Below are positions 36,376 through 48,390 of a stretch of 64,000 nucleotides of DNA, piece by piece. Both the position numbers and the translations under genes were made by a program. Each line of letters starts with the position of its first letter. The stretch's first letter is position 1. Source of the stretch: Allantophomopsis cytisporea (lineage: Eukaryota; Ascomycota; Leotiomycetes; Phacidiales; Phacidiaceae). The notes under the pieces were generated by a model that saw only the letters and a program-made list of their open reading frames with translations, was not told the DNA's origin and did not search any database. The DNA is taken from positions 248,001-312,000 of the forward strand of contig CP103026.1 of the NCBI GenBank assembly GCA_024752435.1, in the 5' to 3' direction.

Positions 36376-36657
36376 CAGTAAGAAGAAACGAGCATAAAAT
36401 GTATGTACAAGCATAAACTCAAGCTCCTCCAAATAGAAAATGTTAAAATATTAGAACATGAAATATTACATACATACATCCGCTGCACTCTGCATTCTGC
36501 AATCTGCACATTATATTCTGCAGACACTTCCCAATACTCGGAGGAAAGTCAGTAAGTAGGTCGTATTTATGTAAGAAGTGTTGGTCGACTACTATTGTAT
36601 GTACGGAATACGGAGAATCATGCCTGACTTCACACTTACTTACCCAACATCATCCAC

Positions 36658-36794
36658 ACTTGAACTTGAACTTGAACTTGAACTCCTCTTTCAACACACA
36701 GACGCTTACCTCACTTCTCCCGCCGCCTCATTCATTCATTCATACACTCACTTATTCACGCATTCACTCACTCACTCACTCACTCACTCACTTA
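36658..36794. repeat. (TTGAAC)n and (CATT)n/(CACT)n arrays
   Basis: Four TTGAAC hexamers (36658-36684), then CATT units that turn into about six CACT units (36729-36794). Confidence 0.85.
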
Positions 36795-37531
36795 CTTCAT
36801 TACTCATTCATTCATCCATCCTTACCCGATCTACCCACCATTATCACCCTTTACCCTTCACTCTTTACTCTTCATCCTTCCGCCCCTACTTTCTTTTCCT
36901 CTATGAAGTATCCTCTCTCTCCCTCTCCCTCTCTGTCCAATCAACTCTCTACACAGTAGACGGAGTATTCCTTTCTCCCTCCGTTCTCTGTAAATCTAAA
37001 TCTGACTCTTGACTCCTCTTCATCCTCGGATTCCCCCTCCAAATCCATGCCCGAGGCTTTTACCAAGACAAGAAAAGGTCCATGCTCTACGACTACTGTA
37101 TGAATGACTGCACCCCATTTTCTTTCTTTTCCCCTTCCCACTTGACTTCCTAGTCCCGGCACGCCTTGATCCCTTCCCTCACGCATTTCCTGAACCAAAA
37201 AAAATATTAGCCCGCACACACACCCACCCATAAACGCACCCCATACACCCAAGCTTCTTATGTTCTTCCCTCCAATAATCTCGCACTTCCATTCATCTTC
37301 CTTCATCAACCAATCATCACCTTCGTCCAACCAGCAATCCATTTCATATTCATAAAGGTCCCCGCTGTCTCCAAAAGCCCAGCTTAGCCAGCTCGACCAT
37401 CATTCGTCCATTGCGACATCTGAATTGCATTGTTTGAATGCTGCTTGTCGCCGAAAGAGAGAATACCCCCCAAAAATCCGGGTCCCATTCGAATCTCATC
37501 ATACGACCATCGTGATTCGACCTTGCCTTGC

Positions 37532-37534
37532 CGA

Positions 37535-37566
<32 letters not shown>

Positions 37567-37580
37567 AGAAAGAAAGAAAA
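37532..37580. repeat. (GAAA)n microsatellite
   Basis: About eleven GAAA units with one shortened unit. Confidence 0.9.
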
Positions 37581-37982
37581 CAAATTAACAAGACAAGACA
37601 AGGCCAAGCTCCAGTACCGAGCAGAGAGGACAATACATAGCCAATCTGCGCGACAGCCTCGACAATCCAACCTATCATATATTCATCCAAACAACAATCA
37701 GAGACATCAATCCCACAGGTACAGCAGCACCTTTTCTTCCCTCCCCAATCTACCGGCAAACCACAAGAACGCCTTACCGCCCTGTTCACCTGCATCCGTC
37801 AGAATAGAGAAGGCAAGTCGGTCGGGGAAAAGGCGAACGAACGAACGAACGAACGCGAGGGAAAGAGAAAAAAGAGAGAAAACAATAAAAGAAGGGCTGC
37901 CCAATTACTTTGCGCCCCGCTCCTCGACTCTTTTTATTTACAGGTACATACAGCCTCGCCAATCCTTTTTCAATCCCTCCCA

Positions 37983-38071
37983 ATCTCACTCACATCACCT
38001 CACCTCACCTCTCACCTCTCACCTCATCTTACCTACCTTACCTTACCTTACCTTACCTTACCTTACCTTAC
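37983..38071. repeat. ACCTC and (CCTTA)n pentamer arrays
   Basis: Imperfect CACCTC/CACCTCT units pass into about seven CCTTA pentamers. CCTTA also occurs as a short run near 31372-31392. Confidence 0.85.
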
Positions 38072-38139
38072 CCCATACCCATCCATCCATACCCGACTCA
38101 ACCCCATTCTTTCCATCTTATCTCTGCTTCTCTCCAATC

Positions 38140-38430
38140 AAAATTCAGAAAGACGGAAGACGAGAAGGAGAAGAATATAAGAAATAATAATAATAATAAA
38201 AGAAAAAGAAAAAGAAAAGAAAAAGAAAATAAATAAAAAAGCTCTAGCAAGAGGAATTGAAAGAAAGAAGAAGAAGAAGAAGAAGAAAATAACCAAAAGA
38301 AAACTCAGTATTATCCAAGAAAGTACTGTGTTTTATTCTTTCTTCTTTTTCTTGAATCGTTTCTTGATCTCTTTTCTCTTTTCTATTTTCTACCTTTCTT
38401 TACCTTTACCTTTACTCTATTCTACTTGTA
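38140..38430. repeat. Polypurine tract followed by polypyrimidine tract
   Basis: About 170 bp almost entirely A/G on the plus strand (including a GAA run at 38262-38288) is followed after a short spacer by about 90 bp almost entirely C/T. The two tracts are roughly complementary and could fold back in RNA. Confidence 0.7.
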
Positions 38431-39118
38431 CCTTGAACGCGCTTCCAGCAACGGGGATTGGGTGTCGAAGCCTGCACCGAACAAAATAACTTACCAATCG
38501 CGTCGCAGGTCACGACTTTGCGGACCTTACAAAATACCAAACTACTCTCAATCCACCGCCCATAGCCAACAAACCAGCCCTATCATCATCGCCGTTGTCC
38601 CAACCTCTCGTCTTCATTGGACTTGTCTCGAAATCACCTGATTGTACAGTCCTGCGGTCAGGATAACAGTCTCAGACACCACTCATTGAGTGTAGTCGTC
38701 CTTCAGAGCGCGTATTGGTCCATCACAACTCGACGTGCGGCGCGACGGTACATGCTCGACGTAGCAGACCGACTCCGAACCTCAAAAAAAAGTTACAGCT
38801 TCAACGTGCGCGCGACGCGACAACGCCAACACCAACGCCGACTTTTGATAACCCTCCCCCATGCTACAGTACATCTGACTCGATCAAAAGAAAGTCGTCC
38901 AAGTCAGAGAGTCCCTCTCCGTCATTCCAATCAAATCATCATCGACGAGAAAGAGAAGAAATATTAAAGAGCAAGGCGCATCGCTGGGTTTAATCAACCG
39001 CTGCCGTCTCCGCCTGCAGTAATCAATTATCATCACCACCAAAGAGAAAGCCCGTTCTTGTGTAGCCGCATCCCCCACGCGTACACACAAAAGCCCGAGT
39101 AACCTCCTTCCCTCCCAC

Positions 39119-39142
39119 CCACACACACACACACACACACAC
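39119..39142. repeat. (CA)n microsatellite
   Basis: Twelve CA units. Confidence 0.9.
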
Positions 39143-40110
39143 CTCTCCCAGATACCTGGTGAGAAAGAAAGAAAAAAGCAATTGTTTTTAATTTTGTTGC
39201 ACGCGCCATCAAGAATTCAAAAGAGCTATTTGCTTGATATAAGCTCCGACTTTGCGTCACGTCAACACCAGTAGAAGCTTCACAGAAGGGAAAATAGCAA
39301 GAAAAAGAGACCGGTTGGAAAAGCTGATTGACAAGGTACGCCTAGACTCTGCATGCAAGACCATGCATGCCAACGCATCAACACTGGTCGCTGGCGAGTT
39401 CATCATCCGCTCAAATCCCACATCCCGCATTGCCCCAGCGTTCACGCAAAAAATACTTGGACTAAATAATTATAGCTAACATATCTGGTTGGGTAGATTC
39501 ATCGACCTTTAAACGTTGTTTTACTGGGAAAGCCTCGACAAGCAAGTGGCTCGTGAACCTGGAGAAATTTAAGCTCATCCATTATATTCTCCCCCTCCAG
39601 AGACCTCAAGCGCGACCTTCTTCCGCCTCGAATCTCCTTCACGTGGGCGCCTGCAGTAAGGCCTAACCGTAGCCTTGACGACCTGACAAGCCTCCCGCAA
39701 CATCATCAGCCTGCATATGCTTGTGCTGCGGCCAGCTGCGGTGTACACCTACCATATTCTTTGCCAGCACATTGACACATAATCATTCGAAGAAGTTGTG
39801 TCTGCCTTCCAAGCCAATATCCAGCCGCCTCGAATCAAAGTCATTGTCGCAACGCGTCATATAGATCTGCGAATCACCAACTTGCCTTCAATACCTGATA
39901 CGAACGAATCCACGATTGATATTGCGTCGCGACAACAAATACCACCCCAGACATTTTTTTTTATACCCCATTGTTATCAAGTCAATTTGGCTTGTCAGAC
40001 CCTCGAGTCACTTTTGTCGAAGACTTGCATATCCAAATCCTGACGATTTCTTGACGAGTACGAAACCCACCGTAGCATACTTCGATTAAGTCGAATAATA
40101 TATATCAGCG

Positions 40111-41118
40111 ATGATGGAGTACGCTTCTTACCAACAACAGCCCCCCCAAGGGCAACATGGGCAAGGTCATATGCAAAGTACCTACCCAAATTCCGGGCAA
40201 CATCCAGGCGCGGGAGCAACTATTACCTCTCCAACAAGCCAGACTTTACATCAACAACAGCAACATGTTGTACACAATCAGAGCTCTCCAATTTTACCTA
40301 CGCAACAAACACAATCGGCGCATAACCAGAACCATATGCAACAACATATGCCATATCAGCCAGCATATGGTGTACCGCAACAAGGTATGCACTATGGAAT
40401 GCCTGGTATAACACCACAAGCAGCCGCAATGGCAGCAACAGCGGCTGCATCAGGTCAAGGCTATTCATACCTTGGAGCCGATCCAAATTTGCAAACCTCT
40501 CCGCGCTCCGGAGCGCCTATAAAGAAAGAGAGAAATCCTCGATCGCCGCCGCAGATGAACAATCAAATTGGTCAAGTTCCTGGAGTCCAAGCCGCGCGCC
40601 GAATGAGCACACAAGTAGGGAACGCGCCACCGGCAGTTCAAAATTCCCAGCCAATTATGAACCACGCTCCGCGACCTGTAAATCCTCCAATGCCTCCAGG
40701 TCCACAAGTTCAGCATCAACAATCCCCTGAACTCGTTACGGGAGCCGCAGAAGAGTCCCCGCTCTACGTCAACGCGAAGCAATTCCACCGCATCCTCAAA
40801 CGTCGCGTCGCGCGTCAACGTCTTGAAGAGGCGTTACGATTGACTTCCAAGGGGAGGAAACCATATCTTCACGAGTCGAGGCACAACCATGCCATGAGAA
40901 GGCCCAGAGGTCCCGGTGGACGATTCCTTACCGCGGATGAAGTCGCCGAGATTGAGAGGACGAAGGGCGAGGAGGATGGCGACAAGGAGAACTCGAGCAC
41001 TGGAGGCGAGAAGGGCAGCAAGAGGAAAGCTGAGGGAGAGCTGGATGCTACGCCTAGCAAGAAGGTCAAGGAAGGGAGTGAAGAGGACGACGAAGACGAG
41101 GCTGAAGACGATAGTTGA
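40111..41118 (+). CDS. HAP2: CCAAT-binding factor subunit Hap2/NF-YA
   Basis: Sequence-specific subunit of the heterotrimeric CCAAT-binding complex (with Hap3/NF-YB and Hap5/NF-YC), which in fungi controls respiration, iron, redox and secondary-metabolism genes. Single exon, 335 aa from 40111. Residues 1-130 are Gln-rich. The conserved core at about 215-275 has the subunit-association helix (YVNAKQFHRILKRRVARQRL) and the DNA-binding segment (PYLHESRHNHAMRRPRGPGG). An acidic/Lys-rich tail with a KKVK-type cluster follows. The core is essentially invariant. The gene stands alone with an unusually long upstream region, which suggests extensive transcriptional or leader-based control. Confidence 0.96.
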   Translation: MMEYASYQQQPPQGQHGQGHMQSTYPNSGQHPGAGATITSPTSQTLHQQQQHVVHNQSSPILPTQQTQSAHNQNHMQQHMPYQPAYGVPQQGMHYGMPGITPQAAAMAATAAASGQGYSYLGADPNLQTSPRSGAPIKKERNPRSPPQMNNQIGQVPGVQAARRMSTQVGNAPPAVQNSQPIMNHAPRPVNPPMPPGPQVQHQQSPELVTGAAEESPLYVNAKQFHRILKRRVARQRLEEALRLTSKGRKPYLHESRHNHAMRRPRGPGGRFLTADEVAEIERTKGEEDGDKENSSTGGEKGSKRKAEGELDATPSKKVKEGSEEDDEDEAEDDS

Positions 41119-42730
41119 AGGCCTTTTTTCTTGTTTATTTCCCTTGCTCTCGAGGGAGAGGCCTTGTCTAAACCTTGTCCAGGATCAAAGTTTGAAAAGA
41201 GAAAATGCGGCTTACACAGGAGGAGGAGGGATGTTGTTCGATGGAAAATTTGATATTGCGATTGTCGATTGTTGTTGCTGGGATTCTTTGTTGGGATTGG
41301 AACGCGTTGGAAGGCTATGTCTATGATTTACGACTGTGATACCTCTTCTTTCTTCTTTTTATTTCTTTTCTTTTACTTTTCTCTGCTATTATTTTGGCAC
41401 CCTCAGTCTTTTTTTTTTCTTTTTTTTTTCCGTTGCTTGCTTGGTGGTGGAGTGGATGAATGAGGGTTTTGGAGGGGGGAAGGGAAACGAAAAAATGAAA
41501 TTGTGCACGTGAGATGAGATGGGATAGTGGGATGGGTGTGGGAGTGGAGTGTTTTTTTGCTGAAGCTGTGTGCTTGCTGCCTTGTCAATTATTATGTTCA
41601 TGTTTACAATACTTTCGTGGTGCTGAATCTCGCTAGCTGCTTGCTCTTTTCTTCTTTTTCTTGCACTTGAAAATGATACGTGTGCATTGGGTGTGGTTAT
41701 GGGTTGAAGGATATAGGAGGAAGGCAACAGAGGAGTGGTGCAGGAGATATGTAGTAAAGGACTTTTTACTTTCCATTTCCATTCATTGTCTTCCGATTCC
41801 TGTGTCTTTTAATCTGTATGGCCGGCCGGCTGGCTGGCTGTCTTGATCTCTTCTCTCTTCTCTATATAACTATTAAGACAGCATGGCCTTGGCTCGACGA
41901 TTTATATCTTCAGGAATTCAATGAGTTCATCACTCTGCTGAGTGAGTCGACTGGATTGACTGACGACATACATTCGTCTTCGACTCGAACAGCAGCAGAA
42001 GCAGCTACAGCTACAGAAATAGCGATAGCAGCAGCATCAACGATAGCAACAGCAATAACAATAGTAACAATGACAGCGAACCGCGAAATACGAATCTACT
42101 CAATCCAATCTATCCATCTCCATTCATTACGCCATCAAGTCTCACCATCTTCATCTCCATTTTCACTCTCTATTCCACTCTCTGTCTTCCACTTCCTCTA
42201 TTCCTTTTCTCTCCTTCCTCACACACATCTCCTCTTCTTTTCTTTTTTCCTTCTTCCTTCACTTACTTGGATTTTTGCAAGGCGATGGAGCGGTCTGCGT
42301 TAGAGGTGCTGGTCACGATTTTTGTTTTCCTCACGGGATTTGTTTTGGATCATGATGTGGATTGCGGGTTGGGTGACGGGTGGTGGGGATGGGTAAAAGT
42401 TGGGGAGTGGACCGATTGGACTGAATTGGACAGTTTGTTTGTTTGCGGGTTTGGGGCTTGTTTTCTTTTGTGTTTTCGTGGGGAGGATGAAGGGGGATGG
42501 GGAGAAGGCGACAGGGATGGTTATTGGTGATGTTTGTGGAGGATGATAAGCGGCTAGGAATGTGGAATGTATATGCTGGCATACAGGTAGTTATTTGGAA
42601 TAAAAGAACTTGTTATATGGTTTTCTGCTTCATGTGTGATGATAGTCCATGCAGACTATATATTTAACAGCCTCAAAACTCCGAACTTTGAGCTCCTAAC
42701 TCTCTATAATGCACCTGTCATATAACTCCC
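41119..42730. other. Convergent intergenic region after HAP2
   Basis: HAP2 3' flank with T-rich and TTC-rich tracts, and an imperfect GCA/ACA-rich stretch at about 41985-42080. A 161-codon frame at 41818-42303 spans this simple sequence and is not supported as a gene. Confidence 0.5.
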
Positions 42731-43947
42731 CTAAGATCCCTCCCCCTCCCAAGCCCTCATCTCCCTCCTCCCCTCATCCCATCGAAACTCGCCCCCACCC
42801 CCAACATTATACCGATAATAATTCGCCGTCCCCCCCTTCCCCATCGCCCTCCGGAAAGTGATATTAATCCTGCCCCCGACCTCATTCCTCCCACTCCTCT
42901 TCGGAATACTATGCAACCAATTCCTCTGCGTCGGCCCCCTCATAACCACACAATCCCCACTCCGCAACACCATCTTAAGCGGACTCCTCGCCTCCAGCTC
43001 CTTCGCAAGCGCTGTCTCGGCGGCAGACGCGTCGTTCGGCGCAACGGGCTTGTGCTTCATCAGGAAGTCGCGCTCCGCGCCCAGGCTGAATGATGCTATG
43101 CACGGGTCTGCGCCTAGGAAGGCCTCGTCGTCGCTGTGGTAGGATATGGAGTCTGCGCCTGACGCGTAGTAGTTTACTAGGCAGATGTTGTAGGTTGTGT
43201 TGGTAGCGGCTTCGATCGAGGCGCGGAGCGCGGAGAGACACGCTGGGAGAGGTCGCGGTTTGCAGGTTGGGTAGGCGGTTTTGGGGACGGGGAGGGCGGT
43301 TTTGGCGTCCAAGAGGGGTCCAGGGGTAGGGGGGAAGGTGGAGGTTACGTCGAGGCCGAAGACGGTGGTGTAGCTGCGGGTGTTAGTTGTGGAATCTGGG
43401 GAAGGGGAACGAGGACTGGGAATGGGGTGTGGCTAATGTACCGTGGTGTCTTGATTTTGGTCTCGACGCTGCCTCGTTTGATCGTGTACTCGACTCTATA
43501 GAAGGGGAGCTCGCGCCGGAGGAAGTTGAATACTTGCTTGGCTTCGTTCTTAGGGAAGTAGGGCTGGAAAAGAAGCAGGTCGAGATGCGGTTGATTGCTG
43601 ATTTCCTGGGGCGGAGAACATGGGAGTGAGGAGAGGATGGTGGATAGGGGTGGGGGGAAGTCGCGAATTGGAAAGGGGTAGTTGGGGTGCGTGGAGAATG
43701 TTGTAGGCTGAGGATGGTCAACTTGCTGGTTCTGATATTGACTTGAGAATTGGTTGAGAGAATCCTCGGGAACGAGACAGAGGAAGGTGATTAAAGAACT
43801 TGAGATCTAGAGATGCACACTTACAGATGGATCGCTGCTCTGTTCTCCATCTTTAACTCGAGCGTCGCCTTCATCTTCGGCTTTGACCCTCTTCACCTTT
43901 GGCGCAAAGAAAGCGTCCAGAGTTCGTTTTTTCGTGTTTGCAGCCAT
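42731..43947 (-). CDS. AlkB-family 2-oxoglutarate/Fe(II) dioxygenase
   Basis: Oxidative demethylase of alkylated nucleic acid, closest in motif style to ALKBH2/3. Three exons on the minus strand, 43947-43825, 43731-43442 and 43373-42731, with introns GTAAGT...TCAG (93 bp) and GTACAT...GCAG (68 bp), giving 351 aa. The N-terminus has KKRTLDAFFAP, resembling a PCNA-interacting box. The catalytic core shows TPRYTTVFG across the second junction, NYYASGADSISYHSDDE (Fe-binding His and Asp), NWLHSIPKR (second His) and RINITFR (2-oxoglutarate-binding Arg). Substrate (DNA or RNA) is inferred only from family resemblance. The stop-proximal region is Gly-rich. Confidence 0.92.
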
Positions 43948-46046
43948 GGCACGCTTTATCATATAATTCGGTCCCACTTCTCACTACCAAGAAAAGACGC
44001 TATAGAGTCTTTCACACTATTGCATATATCTGCACGAGCGCGCTTCTTCGCGGTAGACGCGACGTGAGTGAACTTAAGGTAGTCATGACGTCACAAGCTC
44101 GTCCATATGGCATCTCATAAACAGTATCAACTCTTAACACGACTTAGCATTTTTGTATTGGTAGATTATGGTACTAGGGTACATAAGAGCTAGTAATTAT
44201 CAAGCTTATGAAATTATTGCGGTGTATGTGTTAGTAAATCTTGCCTAAATCATGTATTGGAACGCACGTTTTCATAGTTTTCTTTTTTGCTCCTTCTTCT
44301 AAAATAAATTTCTTTGGATATTCTGCATTTAGTCAATGAGTATTTGATCTAAAATTCGATTCTTAATGGCTGCAAATAAGGTATGCAGGTGTAGGAACTG
44401 GCTGTCAAGAGACAGAATCTCCTGAACTCTCATCCTCATCTGCGACAAGATCCTCAAGTGGACCTACATATGTAAGAGGAACTTTTGTAGCTGTTATTAC
44501 CCATGGATTATATTATCTGTTGTCGCGGTTCTCGTTATCAAAGTCATCGTCACCACTCAGTCTACTCATATGTGAAGCACTTGAAATTTCCGTCTACGCG
44601 CCCCTTCATTATTATGATACAACAATCGCTTATATTTTAACGTTCTTAGTTGTGACATCTGTTATGTGCGATGTTAAGGGTGGATGTATGCGTGTGCAGG
44701 AAGCTCTAAGGATGGAAATGAGAACCTCTATACTATTGTCTATCACGTAAAGCCCTCACAAGCATTGCAGCTTTCTGAAGCAGCTGATCATATTAAAAGA
44801 GACAACTCAAATACAGTGTCTTGGTTATCTGTAATCAAACGCATAGAACGGACTTTCGAGATCAGCTATGAACGTGATATGAGTCAAGCCATAAGCAACT
44901 GACTGGTTGAACGGATATGAAGTTAGCAGTATATAATCTGCCTTCCTGTAAGTAGATGTAGGTAACATCTCGCGAATTTGAGAGAGAAAGACCCTCTCTG
45001 TCTTGATCATCTCATCAGAAACTCAAAACCATAAATGCTTCACTCATCGCGCACAGCGTCTCATCAATTACCATCTCATCATTGTCACGATTGTCTTCAT
45101 CAACACCACCAACCATTATCAGTTTACAGTATCGGGCAAATCCGTGGCTAACCAGCGTTTTGTCCTGGTAAGTAAGTAACTATGAGTGTAAGTACCAAGG
45201 GTAAGTTGACCAGGAACGTATTCCACAGGGGCGGAATTCATAGCTTACGCGATTATTCTCACACGACATTGTATGAGTCAAAGAACATGATTACAACGGC
45301 GTTCTACACCCAACAAGCCAACTACATACTCAAGAAGAGAAGTAGAACAAACCGCGTACTTCCTATGACTTCGCGGCTGACCAAACATCTTTTTAGCTTC
45401 TGACATCTCCTTCAAAAGATATCCTACGAACTCAACCCGCCCAGTCTAATCCAGTCGGGCCTATCTTCATCGAGATCCTCAGAACAGACAACATGTGCGT
45501 CTGGACTATATTCTTCTACGAATGCGGCCATAGAGCCACATTCCTCTCAAGCAAATGCGAGATCCAGCGCAACAGCACCGCTGGAAATGCTTGCTGCGGT
45601 GCGCAGGAATATAAGGAGCCTGTAAGGCAGCCGGGTCTTTGTGCGAGCTGCCTGCAGCATTACTAGTCTTGTTAACTTCTTATGGGGGGCTTTATGGTTG
45701 CAGTGGATACCAAGGGAGCCTGATACTTTGACAGCGAAATGACTAGTAGGCGATGAGTTTTTGATCGATGGCTTAGTTTTGTTCGGCAATGAGATACATC
45801 ATTTTTGCATCATCTCACATTTGCAGATTGCTGTGATTAGAATGTGATTAGAATATTATGATGTTCCAGGCTGCAGAAACATCAAGTGCTACACATATTG
45901 AGCAAGAGAATTTCGTGATGCAAAAATTCAGATTAACGAACGACAAATTTGAACTATGTAGAAATAGAAATTCGTACAGAAAGACAGAACACCAAGTCCC
46001 CGTCTATGTCACCAGCATGAAATACCTCATAACTCATAAATACGCT
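43948..46046. other. AT-rich intergenic region
   Basis: About 2.1 kb with only short frames of no recognisable character; no gene is supported. Confidence 0.5.
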
Positions 46047-47129
46047 TTAACTCGACCCCGAAAACAACAATCCCAACTCCTCCGGCTGTTCCAAGAGGAT
46101 ACTTGGCCCAGCAACAACACTCTCCTTGTATGGCGCACCCTCGACATCAGCGATGACGGCCAAAATAATCCCCTTCTCCTCGAAACCTGGAATAGTGCTC
46201 TCCAAAGTCGTCGTATTAAATGGCACACTGACGTTCAAGACACCATGGAAATAGACAGCCCAATAATCCTTCTCCGGCTCAAAAGTTGGTACATTAGCAG
46301 GGTTTGTAAAGTTCCATGTGATATGCGAGCCAGGCGCAATACTGGTGGTTGTGTTTGACGGGCTGAGAGGAGGCAGGCTTTGCGATGGGTATGGATACTG
46401 TGGGTTTCCAGAGGGGCAGGAGCCTGGAACAACGAATTGGTTGGTTACGTCAAGAATCTCATTCGCGTATGGGAAGACGGTGTCTGCAGGACCAGCAAAG
46501 GGGTCTGCATTCCAGACGTCGATGAGCGACCAGGTGTTATGGCGGGTCTCGGTCTCGGCGATGGCTAGTAGGGCTCCTTTGCTGAAGTTGAGGTTTGCTT
46601 GCTGCACGAGGCCCGTCAGGAAGGCCATGGAGGAAACTTCAAGGAGAGTTTGGAGCGCTAAGTAGGTGGTAGGTGAGTCGAAAGGGAAAGAGTATTGACA
46701 GGCGCCTGGCTTGATTGATGAGGAGGAAATAGAGTCTTGAAAGATGCGTAGGTGGCCAGCTTCATTGTCGCGAATAGAAGTGATGCGCTCGTAGGTTGTA
46801 TTCAAGAAACCGGCTGACGTGAAGGAACTGCTGTTGAAGGTTTCTACACCTTGTTGGTAGAAACTGTAGATAACCCATTCGGCGCTTAGCAGATTCTGGA
46901 AGAGGAGGTCATCCGGGCCTGCAGTGCCATTGGTGGTTGGGAGGATGGGAGCGGTGTAATTTGCGGGAAAGGGGACCACTTTGGATGTATTGTTACTGAA
47001 ATATGAGTCTTCGCCTGGAACTGGCCCATAGCTTGAATCCGATATCTCTTGACTTGTTATGGGAGCTGCTTGCACAGAGGTCAAGAGAGCTGTCATGGCT
47101 GCAGTTTGGATGGAAGACTTGAAGAACAT
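46047..47129 (-). CDS. rds1: Secreted ferritin-like Rds1-type stress protein
   Basis: Single exon, 360 aa. The N-terminal signal peptide (MFFKSSIQTAAMTALLTSV, cleavage expected after QAA) predicts secretion or the cell wall. The central part is a ferritin-like four-helix domain (DLLFQNLLSAEWVIYSFYQQ, IRDNEAGHLRIFQDS, IAETETRHNTWSLID) with Glu and His residues spaced as in di-iron carriers. Many N-x-S/T sites (NNTS, NYT, NGT, NTT) fit a glycoprotein. The family includes Schizosaccharomyces rds1, induced by adenine and by stress. Ferritin-like activity has not been shown for it to my knowledge. The upstream region faces a gene-poor stretch. Confidence 0.88.
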   Translation of the reverse strand: MFFKSSIQTAAMTALLTSVQAAPITSQEISDSSYGPVPGEDSYFSNNTSKVVPFPANYTAPILPTTNGTAGPDDLLFQNLLSAEWVIYSFYQQGVETFNSSSFTSAGFLNTTYERITSIRDNEAGHLRIFQDSISSSSIKPGACQYSFPFDSPTTYLALQTLLEVSSMAFLTGLVQQANLNFSKGALLAIAETETRHNTWSLIDVWNADPFAGPADTVFPYANEILDVTNQFVVPGSCPSGNPQYPYPSQSLPPLSPSNTTTSIAPGSHITWNFTNPANVPTFEPEKDYWAVYFHGVLNVSVPFNTTTLESTIPGFEEKGIILAVIADVEGAPYKESVVAGPSILLEQPEELGLLFSGSS

Positions 47130-48390
47130 TTTGAAGAGTAGAGATTAGGTAATAGATGTTAGATGGGTAGTAGACGATGATATTATGAGAAGATATCGAG
47201 CAGATGTTTGAAGAGATATCACCCTTATATATTCTTCAACTGTCTTGAACATCCTGCTTACCTCGAATTTAGAGGCCATATCTAGTTGCCTAAACATTAC
47301 TTGTTCGTCATCACAGCCTCCATCGCGATGATTTGCGCAATGATTTTCATCATAAACTTCAGCGGCGAAGGCGACTCATCATAGTCTCTTCATAGTCGTT
47401 GAATCCAACCTTTCTGGTACAAATGATGCGAAGTAAGCAGAAAGGTACAATGTGTGGAGAAGCATACTGGTGGACTCTGCATTGCGAGATTGTGAGGACC
47501 CTGCCAAGCCTCGCGCCGGACGCCATACTACGGGAGCAAATGCGGCCGCCGCATTTGTATATCGCGGTTTCCTACTCAATGTGGTAATCCGTCTGACATT
47601 AAGCTCATCATCGTCACAACACTACAATGCCGCACCGCCTGTCGATCACACGGATTCAGAAATCCTTGGACCAAAGGAGGATTAAAGGAGGATCAAAGGC
47701 ACAGCTTGACAAGGTTAGCTTTATGTCGTATGTATCATGAGAGATGGTTAATTGGTGGCAAATGGCCCGGGATCTCCATAAGGGCACAAGCTCGCTGGAA
47801 GAGATCGCTGACAAGATCTCACCCAGGCTGCTATTAATTTGATATCTGGGAGCATCTCAGTCCACCTAATATGCAAATCAGCATGATTGAGTAGGCCCTT
47901 GCGGCGACGAATCATCCGCGAATATTCTAAAAGCTGCATTCTCAACACAACTGGTTTATCATGACCGAATAAATATAGTAAAGACTTTGGGCAAAGCAGT
48001 CGTGTAAATATCGAATCTTACTGTATTCAAAGCCAAAGATCTTGGATTGCAAGCATAAAATACCTGACGAATGATATGAGTTGTAAAGCGACGCACCGTA
48101 CATCTCTATCTTTCAACGTCAGAAAGTCCCAAGAGAGCATAAAATCCTACACAAAATCCCTCAAGAGCGCAAGTTACCCTTCATCTGTGTTTTCATAATA
48201 CTCTGTATCATTCATTATATGCATAGATGGGTCCTATAAAATTTGTACAAATTTTTTTCTTTTTCATTTCTCATTGTCCCCCTCCATCCATGTCACCCCA
48301 CCAGTGCACCCACCACTCGCAAGAATTTTCTTCATTTCTATATGCTAACAAGAGAGCACACACCAACATTAGGAACACATGAGTTCATCT
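47130..48390. other. Intergenic region between rds1 and tRNA-Arg
   Basis: The rds1 promoter side followed by AT-rich DNA. A small direct repeat of AAAGGAGGAT occurs at about 47675-47697. No gene is supported. Confidence 0.5.

Larger units (their letters stand above)
30000..40110. other. 10-kb gene-poor, microsatellite-dense interval upstream of HAP2
   Basis: No open frame here shows convincing coding character, and candidates such as 32501-32911 lack any family resemblance. The interval is packed with tetra-, penta- and hexanucleotide repeats, strongly C/T-biased on the plus strand between about 34.5 and 38.1 kb. Part of the right end (about 38-40.1 kb) may be a long HAP2 leader or promoter; a plausible intron donor (CAAG then GTACGC) occurs at 39335. 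A long non-coding RNA cannot be excluded. Confidence 0.55.
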
